This document shows positions 7,955 through 16,482 of a stretch of DNA of 64,000 nt, one piece after another. Under the pieces are notes generated by a model. That model searched no databases and had not been told where the DNA came from. It worked only from the letters and a program-made list of their open reading frames with translations. This DNA is from Bradyrhizobium sp. PSBB068. Lineage in GTDB: Bacteria > Pseudomonadota > Alphaproteobacteria > Rhizobiales > Xanthobacteraceae. How positions within the stretch are numbered: the stretch's first letter is position 1; each line of letters starts with the position of its first letter. The translations under genes were made by a program, and so were the position numbers. The stretch is taken from NCBI GenBank assembly GCA_016839165.1, contig CP069300.1, positions 1,984,001 through 2,048,000 of the forward strand, written 5' to 3'.

Positions 7955-8947
7955 ATGTACACGCAGGCGCTCAACTCATCCGACGGCGACGATCGCGGCG
8001 TCGAGGATGTTGCCCGTGCCGCTCAGTTCCAGGCCCGCATCGATGCCGACGAGCGCATCGAGCCGAACGACTGGATGCCCGCGGCCTACCGCAAGACGCT
8101 GACCCGGCAGATTTCCCAACACGCCCACTCCGAAATCGTCGGCATGCTCCCTGAGGGCAACTGGATCACCCGCGCACCGTCGCTGCGCCGCAAGGCTGCG
8201 CTGCTCGCCAAGGTGCAGGACGAATGCGGCCACGGGCTCTATCTCTACGCCGCCGCTGAGACGCTCGGCACCTCGCGCGAAGAGCTGGTCGACGCGATGC
8301 TCGCGGGCAATGCGAAGTATTCCTCGATCTTCAATTATCCGACCCTGACCTGGGCCGACATCGGCACCATCGGCTGGCTGGTCGACGGTGCTGCGATCAT
8401 GAACCAGATCCCGCTGTGCCGCTGCTCCTACGGCCCCTATGCGCGCGCGATGATCCGCGTCTGCAAGGAAGAGTCGTTCCACCAGCGCCAGGGTTTCGAG
8501 ATCATGGTGACGTTGTGCCGCGGCACCGCCGAGCAGAAGGCGATGGCGCAGAACGCGCTCGATCGCTGGTGGTGGCCGGTGCTGATGATGTTCGGCCCGC
8601 CGGACCAGGTCAGCCAGCACAGCGACACCTCGACCAAGTGGAAGATCAAGCGCTTCTCCAACGACGAGCTGCGCCAGAAATTCATCGACGCCACCGTACC
8701 GCAGGCCGAATTCCTCGGGCTCACGATTCCAGATCCCGGCATGAAGCAGAACGAGAACGGCAATTGGGTGCACAGCCCGATCGACTGGGACGAGTTCAAG
8801 CAGGTGCTGGCCGGCAACGGCCCCTGCAACCGCGAGCGTCTCGCCGCGCGCCGCAAGGCGCATGAGGAGGGCGCCTGGGTGCGCGAGGCCGCGGCGGCCT
8901 ATGCCGAGAAGCGCAAGCGCCGCCAGCTCGCGCAAGCCGCTGAATAA
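7955..8947 (+). CDS. paaA: Phenylacetyl-CoA 1,2-epoxidase catalytic subunit PaaA
   Basis: 330 residues of ferritin-like fold with two diiron-binding E-x2-H motifs: '[13 protein letters not shown]' (Glu90, His93) and '[15 protein letters not shown]' (Glu173, His176). PaaA is the oxygen-activating subunit of the PaaABCE multicomponent monooxygenase that converts phenylacetyl-CoA to its ring 1,2-epoxide. The length matches the family (about 310-330), and GGGAGG lies before the ATG. First gene of a continuous paaABCDE-I-K run. Confidence 0.96.
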   Translation: MYTQALNSSDGDDRGVEDVARAAQFQARIDADERIEPNDWMPAAYRKTLTRQISQHAHSEIVGMLPEGNWITRAPSLRRKAALLAKVQDECGHGLYLYAAAETLGTSREELVDAMLAGNAKYSSIFNYPTLTWADIGTIGWLVDGAAIMNQIPLCRCSYGPYARAMIRVCKEESFHQRQGFEIMVTLCRGTAEQKAMAQNALDRWWWPVLMMFGPPDQVSQHSDTSTKWKIKRFSNDELRQKFIDATVPQAEFLGLTIPDPGMKQNENGNWVHSPIDWDEFKQVLAGNGPCNRERLAARRKAHEEGAWVREAAAAYAEKRKRRQLAQAAE

Positions 8948-8958
8948 GGGAGCCCGAG

Positions 8959-9246
8959 ATGGCCACGCCGAACGTTCCGCTCTGGGAAGTCTTCATCCGC
9001 AGCCGCAACGGCCTCGCGCACAAGCATGTTGGCTCGCTGCACGCGGCGGACTCGACGCTCGCCCTGCAGGCCGCGCGCGACATCTACACCCGCCGCGGCG
9101 AGGGGTTGTCGATCTGGGTGGTGCCCTCGAACGCGATCACCGCGTCCGATCCCACAGAGAAGGGCATGATGTTCGAGCCGGCGGAATCCAAGATCTACCG
9201 CCACCCGACGTTCTACGACGTTCCCGACGAAGTCGGGCATATGTGA
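8959..9246 (+). CDS. paaB: Phenylacetyl-CoA epoxidase subunit PaaB
   Basis: 95 residues, the usual PaaB size, with the family sequence 'PLWEVFIRSRNGLAHKHVGSLHA', 'ALQAARDIYTRRGEGLSIWVVPS' and the C-terminal 'YRHPTFYDVPDEVGHM'. PaaB bridges PaaA-PaaC units in the epoxidase complex and is needed for electron transfer. It starts 11 bases after paaA with GGGAG ahead of the ATG. A palindromic repeat of about 100 bases separates it from paaC, unusual inside this operon. Confidence 0.95.
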   Translation: MATPNVPLWEVFIRSRNGLAHKHVGSLHAADSTLALQAARDIYTRRGEGLSIWVVPSNAITASDPTEKGMMFEPAESKIYRHPTFYDVPDEVGHM

Positions 9247-9257
9247 ATTTCACCCGT

Positions 9258-9360
9258 CATGGTGAGGAGGCGCGGTACGCGCCGTCTCGAACCGTGACAC
9301 TCCGATCGTAACCGCGGCCATCCTTCGAGACGCCTGCTGCGCAGGCTCCTCAGGATGACG
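9258..9360. repeat. Dispersed palindrome inside paa operon (paaB-paaC gap)
   Basis: The right half, starting CATCCTTCGAGACGCC and ending CTCCTCAGGATGAC (9319-9360), is itself a hairpin around GCCTGC-tgc-GCAGGC type arms, and is roughly complementary to the left half TCATGGTGAGGAGGCGCG at 9258. A close copy of the right half recurs at 36036-36077 beside an SDR gene. No coding signal. Confidence 0.7.
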
Positions 9361-9390
9361 TCGAGCAAGTGGATGCAGGTGGATTAGAGC

Positions 9391-10167
9391 ATGGCAACCG
9401 CCAATATCGAAGTCTCCGAAACACCCCTGGTGCTCTATGCGCTGCGCCGCGCCGATGATGCGCTGATCCTCGGCCATCGGCTGTCCGAATGGTGCGGCCA
9501 TGCGCCGGCGATGGAAGAGGATATGGCGCTCGCCAATATGGGTCTCGACCTGCTCGGCCAGGCTCGCGAGCTCTACACCTATGCCGCCAAGGTCGAAGGC
9601 CGCGGCAACGACGAGGACAAGTTCGCCTATCTGCGCGACGTCAGGCAGTACCGCAACCTGCTGCTGGTCGAGCAGCCGAACGGCGACTTTGCCCGCACCA
9701 TGGTGCGGCAGTTCTTCTACGCGGCATTCGCCGATCTCTACTGGCGCGCGATGATGGCCTCCACCGATCCGACACTCGCCGCGATCGCGGCGAAGTCGGA
9801 GAAGGAGAGCGCCTATCATGTCAGGCATTCGTCGGAATGGATCGTCCGGCTCGGCGACGGCACCGAAGAGAGCCATCGCCGCGCGCAGAATGCGATCGAC
9901 GACCTCTGGGCCTATACCGGCGAGATGTTCGCGGTCGACGACGGCGAGCGCGGCCTGATCGACGCCGGCATCGCGATCGACCCGGCGGCGCTGAAGCCGC
10001 GCTGGCTGAAGACCGTGACCGGCATCGTCAACGAGGCGACGCTGGCACTGCCGAACAGCGACTGGATGCAGCAGGGCGGCCGCGTCGGCAGCCACAGCGA
10101 GCATCTCGGCCATCTGCTCAGCGAATTGCAGTCGATGCAGCGCACCTTCCCGGGGGCGACATGGTGA
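9391..10167 (+). CDS. paaC: Phenylacetyl-CoA epoxidase structural subunit PaaC
   Basis: 258 residues with the PaaC ferritin-like pattern 'LALRRADDALILGHRLSEWCGHAP'-type N-terminus, 'MGLDLLGQARELYTYAA' and 'EKESAYHVRHSSEWIVRLGDGTEESHRR'. PaaC pairs with PaaA and supports the CoA substrate but lacks a working diiron site in characterised members. It ends with its stop inside the paaD start (ATG at 10161, TGA at 10165), indicating coupling. Confidence 0.94.
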   Translation: MATANIEVSETPLVLYALRRADDALILGHRLSEWCGHAPAMEEDMALANMGLDLLGQARELYTYAAKVEGRGNDEDKFAYLRDVRQYRNLLLVEQPNGDFARTMVRQFFYAAFADLYWRAMMASTDPTLAAIAAKSEKESAYHVRHSSEWIVRLGDGTEESHRRAQNAIDDLWAYTGEMFAVDDGERGLIDAGIAIDPAALKPRWLKTVTGIVNEATLALPNSDWMQQGGRVGSHSEHLGHLLSELQSMQRTFPGATW

Positions 10168-10664
10168 CGGTTGCGCTCAGCGATGCCGATTTGCGCCGGC
10201 GCGCCTGGAGCGCGGCCGCGCAGGTGGTTGACCCCGAAATCCCGGTGTTGACGATCGCCGATCTCGGCGTGCTGCGCGATGTCGCGGTCCATGACGGCCA
10301 TGTCGAGGTCGCGATCACGCCGACCTATTCCGGCTGTCCCGCGATGAACATGATCGCGCTCGAGATCGAGCTCGCGCTGGAGCGCGAAGGCATCCATCGG
10401 CCGAAGGTCCGCACCGTGCTGTCACCGGCCTGGACCACCGACTGGATGAGCGAGGACGGCCGCCGCAAGTTGAAAGAATACGGCATCGCGCCGCCGCAGC
10501 CCGGCTCCTCGCGCCGTGCGCTGTTCGGCGAGCAGCAGGTCGCGTGCCCGCAATGCGGCTCTGGCGATACCGAACTGCTGTCCGAATTCGGCTCGACCTC
10601 CTGCAAGGCGCTGTGGCGTTGCAAGAGCTGCCGTGAACCCTTCGATTACTTCAAGTGTCATTGA
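10161..10664 (+). CDS. paaD: PaaD, Fe-S assembly factor of the epoxidase
   Basis: 167 residues. The N-terminal MIP18/DUF59 domain ('VVDPEIPVLTIADLGVLRDV', 'TPTYSGCPAMNMIALEIELAL', about 20-85) is followed by a C-terminal zinc-ribbon-like segment with CPQCG and CKSC and a terminal FKCH, the standard PaaD arrangement. PaaD is thought to help build the Fe-S cluster of PaaE. It overlaps paaC by seven bases, and paaE starts two bases after its stop. Confidence 0.93.
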   Translation: MVTVALSDADLRRRAWSAAAQVVDPEIPVLTIADLGVLRDVAVHDGHVEVAITPTYSGCPAMNMIALEIELALEREGIHRPKVRTVLSPAWTTDWMSEDGRRKLKEYGIAPPQPGSSRRALFGEQQVACPQCGSGDTELLSEFGSTSCKALWRCKSCREPFDYFKCH

Positions 10665-10666
10665 CC

Positions 10667-11743
10667 ATGTCGACACCACGCTTCCACCGTCTGTCCGTCA
10701 GCGATCTGCGCCGCGAGGCCTCGGACGCCATCTCGATGACCTTTGCGATCCCCGACGATCTGCAAGGCGACTACCGTTTCACGCCCGGCCAGTATCTGAC
10801 CTTGCGCACCACGATGGACGGCGAGGAAGTCCGCCGTTCCTACTCGATCTGCTCCGGCCCCGACGACGGCGAGCTGCGCATCGCGGTGAAGAAGGTCGAC
10901 GGCGGCGCGTTCTCGAACTGGGCGGCCGACGAGTTGAAGGCCGGCGATGAGCTCGACGTGATGACGCCGACCGGGCGTTTTGGTGTTGCCCATGCACCTG
11001 GCGAGGCGCGGACCTATGTCGGCTTCGCCGCCGGCAGCGGCATCACGCCGATCCTCTCCATCATCAAGGGCGTGCTGGCGCGAGAGCCGGACAGCCGCTT
11101 CTTCCTGTTCTACGGCAATCGTTCGACCGAAGGCGTCATGTTCCGCGAGGCGCTGGAGGAGCTGAAGGACCGCTTCATGCAGCGGCTCTCGGTGTTCCAC
11201 GTCATCTCCGGCGAGGAGCAGGACATCCCGATCCTGCATGGCCGGCTCGACGGCGACAAGGTGCGGGTGCTGCTGCGCTCGCTGGTGCCGGCCGCAACCG
11301 TCGATCATGTCTTCGTCTGCGGTCCGGCCGCGATGAGCGAAACCATCGAGACGACCTGTCGCGAGATCGGCATCGCCGACGAGCGCATCCATGTCGAACG
11401 CTTCGTCTCGGAATTCGGCGGCAAGCCGCGTCCGAAGGTCGTCGTTCCCGCCGGCGCGCCGCCGAAGGCGATCGCCGGGCTGATCATCGACGGCAAGCGC
11501 CGCGAGGTGCCGGTGGCCGACGGCGAGTCGATCCTCGACGCCGCGCTGCGCGCCGGCATGGACCTGCCGTTCGCCTGCAAGGGCGGCATGTGCTCGACCT
11601 GCCGCGCCAAGCTGGTCGAGGGCGAGGCGCCGATGGATTTGAACTATTCGCTGGAGCCGTGGGAGCTGAAGGCGGGGTTCATCCTCACCTGCCAGGCCAA
11701 GCCGTGTTCGGACAAGGTCGTGGTCGACTACGACCACGTCTAA
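10667..11743 (+). CDS. paaE: Phenylacetyl-CoA epoxidase reductase PaaE
   Basis: 358 residues. The N-terminal ferredoxin-reductase half has an FAD-binding 'RRSYSICSGPDDGELRIAVK' (RxYS) segment near 55-75 and NAD-binding 'GFAAGSGITPILSIIKGVL' near 120. The C-terminal plant-type 2Fe-2S domain has 'CKGGMCSTCRAKL' and a final Cys in 'TCQAKPCS'. It feeds NAD(P)H electrons to PaaA. The ATG at 10667 lies just after the paaD stop; a reading four codons longer would overlap paaD and is less likely. Confidence 0.95.
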   Translation: MSTPRFHRLSVSDLRREASDAISMTFAIPDDLQGDYRFTPGQYLTLRTTMDGEEVRRSYSICSGPDDGELRIAVKKVDGGAFSNWAADELKAGDELDVMTPTGRFGVAHAPGEARTYVGFAAGSGITPILSIIKGVLAREPDSRFFLFYGNRSTEGVMFREALEELKDRFMQRLSVFHVISGEEQDIPILHGRLDGDKVRVLLRSLVPAATVDHVFVCGPAAMSETIETTCREIGIADERIHVERFVSEFGGKPRPKVVVPAGAPPKAIAGLIIDGKRREVPVADGESILDAALRAGMDLPFACKGGMCSTCRAKLVEGEAPMDLNYSLEPWELKAGFILTCQAKPCSDKVVVDYDHV

Positions 11744-11832
11744 TTCTACGGGCGCGTTGACACCCAAGGTGTTGCGCCCAACACTGACACCAAGAGGCCC
11801 GTCGCAACGGGCCCGCGCACAGGGAGTTCGAT

Positions 11833-12288
11833 GTGAACGTGAAGGCCACGCTATCACCCGAGGATGTCGCCCGCGCCTGCGCGGATGCGATGTGGAAGGA
11901 AGACGACGCCAGCAAGGGCCTCGGCATGGAGCTGGTCGAGATCAAGCCGGGGCAAGCTACGATGGCGATGACGGTGCAGCCGCACATGGTCAACGGCCAG
12001 CGTATCTGCCATGGCGGCTACATCTTCACGCTCGCCGATTCAGCCTTCGCCTTTGCCTGCAACAGCCGCAACGATCGCGCGGTGGCGGCGCAGGGCAACG
12101 TCACCTTCATCCGGCCGGGCAAGCTCGGCGATCGCCTGGTGGCGACCGCGCGTGAGGTCTCGCGCAGCGGCCGCTCGGGAATCTACGACGTGCGCGTCAC
12201 TGCCGGCGGCAGCGTGATCGCCGAGTTCCGCGGACATTCGCGCGTGATCCAGGGCACCTGGCTGCCGGACACGGACATCAAGGCATAA
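11833..12288 (+). CDS. paaI: Hydroxyphenylacetyl-CoA thioesterase PaaI
   Basis: 151 residues of hotdog fold. The HGG motif at 60-62 in 'RICHGGYIFTLADSAFAFACN', with Asp69, matches PaaI thioesterases, which release CoA from dead-end ring-hydroxylated or ring-opened intermediates of the phenylacetate pathway. The start is GTG at 11833 with AGGGAG six bases upstream. It sits in the paa run about 90 bases after paaE, and paaK begins 19 bases after its stop. Confidence 0.93.
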   Translation: MNVKATLSPEDVARACADAMWKEDDASKGLGMELVEIKPGQATMAMTVQPHMVNGQRICHGGYIFTLADSAFAFACNSRNDRAVAAQGNVTFIRPGKLGDRLVATAREVSRSGRSGIYDVRVTAGGSVIAEFRGHSRVIQGTWLPDTDIKA

Positions 12289-12307
12289 GGTTTCGGGGGA
12301 AACGTCG

Positions 12308-13636
12308 ATGGCGGCAAAGCTCAGGGTTGCGGATAGCGGTTATCACGCCGAGCTCGATGCGGCCGAACGCGCCTCGCGCGACGAGATCACGGCGTTGCAG
12401 ACCAGGCGGCTCGCCTGGTCGCTCAAGCACGCCTATGACAATGTCGCGCACTACAAGAAAAGCTTCGAGGCCGCGGGCGTGCACCCCACGGACTTCAAGC
12501 AGCTGTCCGATCTCGCCAAATTTCCATTCACGGTGAAGACCGACCTGCGCGATAATTACCCCTTCAACATGTTCGCGGTACCGCGCGAGCAGCTGGTGCG
12601 GGTCCATGCCTCCTCGGGCACGACGGGCAAGCCGATCGTGGTCGGCTACACCAAGGCTGATATCGACACATGGGCCGATGTGATGGCGCGCTCGATCCGC
12701 GCCGCCGGCGGCCGCAGCGGCATGCTGATGCACAATGCCTATGGCTACGGCCTGTTCACCGGCGGTCTCGGCGCGCATTACGGCGCCGAGCGGCTCGGCT
12801 GCACCGTGATCCCGATCTCCGGCGGCATGACCGAGCGGCAGGTGCAGCTGATCAACGATTTCAAGCCCGACATCATCACGGTGACGCCGAGCTACATGCT
12901 GGCGATCCTCGACGAGTTCAAGCGCCAGGGCCTCGACCCGCGCAAATCGTCGCTGAGGTTCGGCATCTTCGGCGCCGAGCCCTGGACCAACGCGATGCGT
13001 GTCGAGATCGAGCAGGCCTTCGACATGGACGCGTCAGACATCTATGGCCTGTCGGAAGTGATCGGCCCGGGCGTCGCGCAGGAATGCGTGGAGACCAAGG
13101 ACGGCCTGCACATCTGGGAGGATCACTTCTATCCGGAGGTGATCGATCCCCTGACAGGCAAGGTGCTGCCCGACGGCGAAAAGGGCGAACTGGTGTTCAC
13201 CTCGCTGACCAAGGAAGGGTTTCCGATCATCCGCTACCGCACCCGCGATTTGACGCGGCTGTTGCCCGGCACGGCGCGGCCCGGCATGCGGCGGATGGAG
13301 AAGGTCACCGGCCGCTCCGACGACATGATCATCCTGCGCGGCGTCAACGTGTTCCCGACCCAGATTGAAGAAGTTCTGCTGGCGACCGATTGGTGCGGCG
13401 GCCATTTCGTCATCGAGCTGACCCGCGAGGGCCGCATGGACGAGATGACGGTGCTCGCCGAAGCCCGGCCCGAGAGCTGGGACGGCGAGGGGCTCACCGC
13501 GCATGCCGAGAAGGTATCTGCCTTCATCAAGAACACGATCGGCATTTCCACCCGCGTCCGCGTCGTCGCGCCCGAGACGTTGGAGCGTTCGCTCGGCAAG
13601 GCGAAACGGGTTTACGACAAGCGGCCTAAAGAATAG
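12308..13636 (+). CDS. paaK: Phenylacetate-CoA ligase
   Basis: 442 residues, the family length. The ATP/AMP loop SSGTTGKP at 102-109, 'IYGLSEVIGPG' and 'GRSDDMIILRGVNVFPTQIEEVLL' are the A-motifs of phenylacetate-CoA ligases. It activates phenylacetate to phenylacetyl-CoA, the substrate of PaaABCE and the effector of PaaX. GGGG-A-rich sequence precedes the ATG. Last paa gene of this cluster: the downstream paaG, paaZ, paaH and paaJ functions are not encoded in the window. Confidence 0.95.
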   Translation: MAAKLRVADSGYHAELDAAERASRDEITALQTRRLAWSLKHAYDNVAHYKKSFEAAGVHPTDFKQLSDLAKFPFTVKTDLRDNYPFNMFAVPREQLVRVHASSGTTGKPIVVGYTKADIDTWADVMARSIRAAGGRSGMLMHNAYGYGLFTGGLGAHYGAERLGCTVIPISGGMTERQVQLINDFKPDIITVTPSYMLAILDEFKRQGLDPRKSSLRFGIFGAEPWTNAMRVEIEQAFDMDASDIYGLSEVIGPGVAQECVETKDGLHIWEDHFYPEVIDPLTGKVLPDGEKGELVFTSLTKEGFPIIRYRTRDLTRLLPGTARPGMRRMEKVTGRSDDMIILRGVNVFPTQIEEVLLATDWCGGHFVIELTREGRMDEMTVLAEARPESWDGEGLTAHAEKVSAFIKNTIGISTRVRVVAPETLERSLGKAKRVYDKRPKE

Positions 13637-13672
13637 CCTCTCGCCCGCAATCCAGGAGGGCGCGGGATTTCC

Positions 13673-15103
13673 ATGGCCGATACCAGTGAGACAACCGCTG
13701 CGGAGATCGTGGCCCATATAAGCAGCGGCAAGGTGACCGCAGTCAGCGTCGTCGAGGCGGCGCTCGATCGCGCGGAGCGGCTCAAGCATCTCAACGCCTT
13801 CATCGTGCTGAACCGCGACGGCGCACTGGCCGCGGCGCGCGAGGTCGATGCGGGGAAGCGCACCGGCGTGCTGGCCGGGCTTCCGATCGTCGTGAAGGAC
13901 AACATCAACACGTCGAACCTGCCGACGTCGGGCGGCACACCGGCGCTGCAACATGCGCGGCCGGCGCGCAACGCACCGTCGCTGCAAAAGCTGCTCGACG
14001 CCGGCGCCGTCGTCATCGGCAAGACCAATCTGCACGAGCTCGCCTTCGGCATCACCAGCACCAATCTCGCACCCTTCGCCGGACCGGTGCGCAATCCCTA
14101 CGACACCAACCGGATCCCGGGCGGCTCGTCGGGCGGAACGTCGGCGGCGATCGCTGCGCGGATCACGACCTGCGGCCTCGGATCGGACACCGGCGGTTCG
14201 ACCCGCGTGCCCGCGGCGCTGACCGGGACCGTGGGTCTCCGGCCGTCGGTCGGCAATGGCGGCGCCGAGCGGCGCTACCACGACGACAACCAGGTGGTTC
14301 CGATCAGCCATACCCGCGACACCGTCGGCCCGATGGGCCGCACCGTCGCCGATGTCGCGCTGCTCGATGCCGTGATCACGGGCGCGCCGCAGGCCGCAGC
14401 CATTCCATTGCGTGGCGTGCGTCTCGGCGTTCCCGCCTGTTTCTGGAGCGGGCTCGATCGCGATGTCGAAGCCGTCGCCCGTGCAGCCTGCACGCGGCTC
14501 ACCGCCAATGGCGCGGTGCTGGTCGACGTCGATATGCCCGGCCTGTTCGAGCAGAACGACAAGGTGTCCTTCGTCGTCGCGCTGCACGAGCCGATCGCCG
14601 ATATCCCGGCTTGGCTCGCCGCCTCCGGGATCGAGGGGATCGCGCTGTCCGACATCGCGGCCGCCGTCGCCAGTCCCGATGTCGTCGGTGCCTTCGGTGC
14701 GATCACGGCGGACGCCTTCGGCGCTGCCTATGACGATGCGATCAAGGCGCAGCGGCCGGCGCTGCAGGCGATCTTTGCCGCGTATCTCGGGAACAACAAA
14801 CTAGATGCCATCCTGTTTCCGACCACGATCGCGCCCGCGCCGCTCATCGACGAAAAGGCCGGATCCGGCGAGATGTCGGTCAATGGCGGCGAGCCGGTGC
14901 CGACCTTCGGCACCATGATCCGCAACACCGATCCCGGCAGCAATGCCGGGCTTCCCGGGTTGTCACTCTACGCCGGCATGACGCCCGGCGGCCTGCCGGT
15001 CGGGCTCGAGCTCGATGGTCCGGTCGGCAGCGATACAAGACTGCTCGGGCTTGGCCTGTCGATCGAGGCGATCCTCGGCACGGCGCCGCCGCCGAGGCTC
15101 TGA
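13673..15103 (+). CDS. Amidase-signature hydrolase (indoleacetamide/mandelamide hydrolase-like)
   Basis: 476 residues. The amidase triad is visible: Lys75 in 'LPIVVKDNI', the cis-Ser in GGSSGGTS (152/153) and nucleophile Ser176 in 'DTGGSTRVPA'. 'GPMGRTVADVALLDAVI' further supports the family. It hydrolyses an amide to acid plus ammonia. Its place 36 bases after paaK makes an aryl-acetamide a reasonable guess, because the product would be an arylacetate for PaaK; this is inference. An AGGAGG precedes the ATG. No signal peptide. Confidence 0.88.
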   Translation: MADTSETTAAEIVAHISSGKVTAVSVVEAALDRAERLKHLNAFIVLNRDGALAAAREVDAGKRTGVLAGLPIVVKDNINTSNLPTSGGTPALQHARPARNAPSLQKLLDAGAVVIGKTNLHELAFGITSTNLAPFAGPVRNPYDTNRIPGGSSGGTSAAIAARITTCGLGSDTGGSTRVPAALTGTVGLRPSVGNGGAERRYHDDNQVVPISHTRDTVGPMGRTVADVALLDAVITGAPQAAAIPLRGVRLGVPACFWSGLDRDVEAVARAACTRLTANGAVLVDVDMPGLFEQNDKVSFVVALHEPIADIPAWLAASGIEGIALSDIAAAVASPDVVGAFGAITADAFGAAYDDAIKAQRPALQAIFAAYLGNNKLDAILFPTTIAPAPLIDEKAGSGEMSVNGGEPVPTFGTMIRNTDPGSNAGLPGLSLYAGMTPGGLPVGLELDGPVGSDTRLLGLGLSIEAILGTAPPPRL

Positions 15104-15205
15104 ACCGTCGGTCTCAACAAGCCCCTTGAATTGATCGGTCAGTCGATTAGTCATGACGAGAGGCCACCCGGCCGCCGCCATCCGCGCGCGTTTGCAGCGT
15201 GCTTC

Positions 15206-16240
15206 ATGACCAAGACTGGACTGCTCATGCCGCCGGCCCCGCAAGCAAACCGTCATCCCATCGATGCCCGCTGCGTCCGCCTGCTGACGAAGGCGGAGAA
15301 CGCGGCGGCGGTGGCGCCGGTGGTGGAGACCCATGCACTTTCGCGCGGCGACAACGACGTCCTGATCGAGGTGAAGGCGGCGGCGGTCAATCCGTCGGAC
15401 GTCAAGGCCGCGACCGGGCTGATGCCCTATGCCGTCTTCCCGCGCACCTCCGGCCGCGATTACGCCGGCGTCGTGATCGACGGACCGCCGGGCTTGATCG
15501 GGCGCGAGGTGTTCGGCTCGTCCGGCGACCTCGGCATCCGCCGCGACGGTACCCACGCCACGCATCTGGTGGTCGAGGCCGATGCCGCGGTGGACAAGCC
15601 CGCCGGCATTTCCTGGGACGAAGCCGCCGGGATCGGCGTGCCCTTTGTCACCGCGATGGAAGGCCTGCGCCGCGCCGGTCTGCCGAAGCCGGGCGAGACC
15701 GTGCTGGTGATGGGCGTCAACGGCAAGGTTGGCCAGGCCGCGGTGCAGATCGCGAGCTGGCGCGGCGCGCGCGTGATCGGCGTGGTGCGCAGGAGCGAGC
15801 CCTATGAGGGCCATAGCAATGCGCCGGTCGAGGTGATCGATGCCTCTGCCATTGATGTCGCGGCGCAAGTGCGCGAGTTGACCGGCGGCAAGGGCGCCGA
15901 CATCGTCTACAACACGGTCGGCGATCCCTATTTCCAGGCCGCGCACCAATCGCTGGCGCTGCGCGGCCGCCAGATCCTGATCGCGGCGGTCGACCGCATC
16001 GTGCAGTTCAACATCCTCGAATTCTACCGCGGCCAGCATACCTATGTCGGCATCGACACGCTCGCATTCTCGTCGGTCGCGACCGGCGAGGTGCTGCGCG
16101 AGCTCGCGCCCGGATTTGCCAGCGGACATCTCAAGCCGTTTCCGATCAAGCCAAGTGCGATCTATCCGCTGGAACAGGCCAAGGCGGCGTTCGTTGCCGT
16201 GGCCGGCTCGTCGCGCGACCGCGTGATCCTGCGGCCATGA
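15206..16240 (+). CDS. Zinc-independent MDR-type quinone oxidoreductase-like protein
   Basis: About 344 residues of medium-chain dehydrogenase/reductase fold. The N-terminal GroES-like part has 'LIEVKAAAVNPSDVKAATG' and 'PRTSGRDYAGVV'. The Rossmann part has 'GETVLVMGVNGKVGQAAVQIA' (nucleotide loop) and 'GGKGADIVYNTVGD'. The zinc-ligand cysteines of alcohol dehydrogenases are absent, so it is likely an NADPH-dependent quinone or enone reductase. The start is uncertain: ATG 15206 and ATG 15227 are both possible and neither has a strong ribosome site; an earlier reading from 15131 is less likely. Confidence 0.8.
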   Translation: MTKTGLLMPPAPQANRHPIDARCVRLLTKAENAAAVAPVVETHALSRGDNDVLIEVKAAAVNPSDVKAATGLMPYAVFPRTSGRDYAGVVIDGPPGLIGREVFGSSGDLGIRRDGTHATHLVVEADAAVDKPAGISWDEAAGIGVPFVTAMEGLRRAGLPKPGETVLVMGVNGKVGQAAVQIASWRGARVIGVVRRSEPYEGHSNAPVEVIDASAIDVAAQVRELTGGKGADIVYNTVGDPYFQAAHQSLALRGRQILIAAVDRIVQFNILEFYRGQHTYVGIDTLAFSSVATGEVLRELAPGFASGHLKPFPIKPSAIYPLEQAKAAFVAVAGSSRDRVILRP

Positions 16241-16257
16241 TGACGGGATAAACTGAA

Positions 16258-16420
16258 GCATGATGAGATTAGGTTTGATCTGGAGCGGCGGCGGAAGTTC
16301 ACCTCTCCCTTGGGAGAGGTCGGCGCGTAGCGCCGGGTGAGGGGTTACGCTCTCTCGTTGGAGCAGCGGCCCCTCACCCGATTTGCTGCGCAAATCGACC
16401 TCTCCCCAATGGGGAGAGGT
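16258..16420. repeat. Dispersed palindromic repeat, copy 2, with GCATGATGAGATTAGG motif
   Basis: From 16300: CCTCTCCC-ttg-GGAGAGG hairpin, variable stem CGGCGC-gta-GCGCCG, GGGTGAGGGG, spacer, CCCCTCACCC, second variable stem CGATTTGC-tgc-GCAAATCG and a final CCTCTCCCC hairpin. Just before it, GCATGATGAGATTAGG (16258-16273) is repeated at 17628-17643. Confidence 0.8.
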
Positions 16421-16482
16421 AAACCCAGCCTGCGGACCCGTTTCAACCCAAACTCATCCCGGTCTAGGATCAAGAGAACAGT

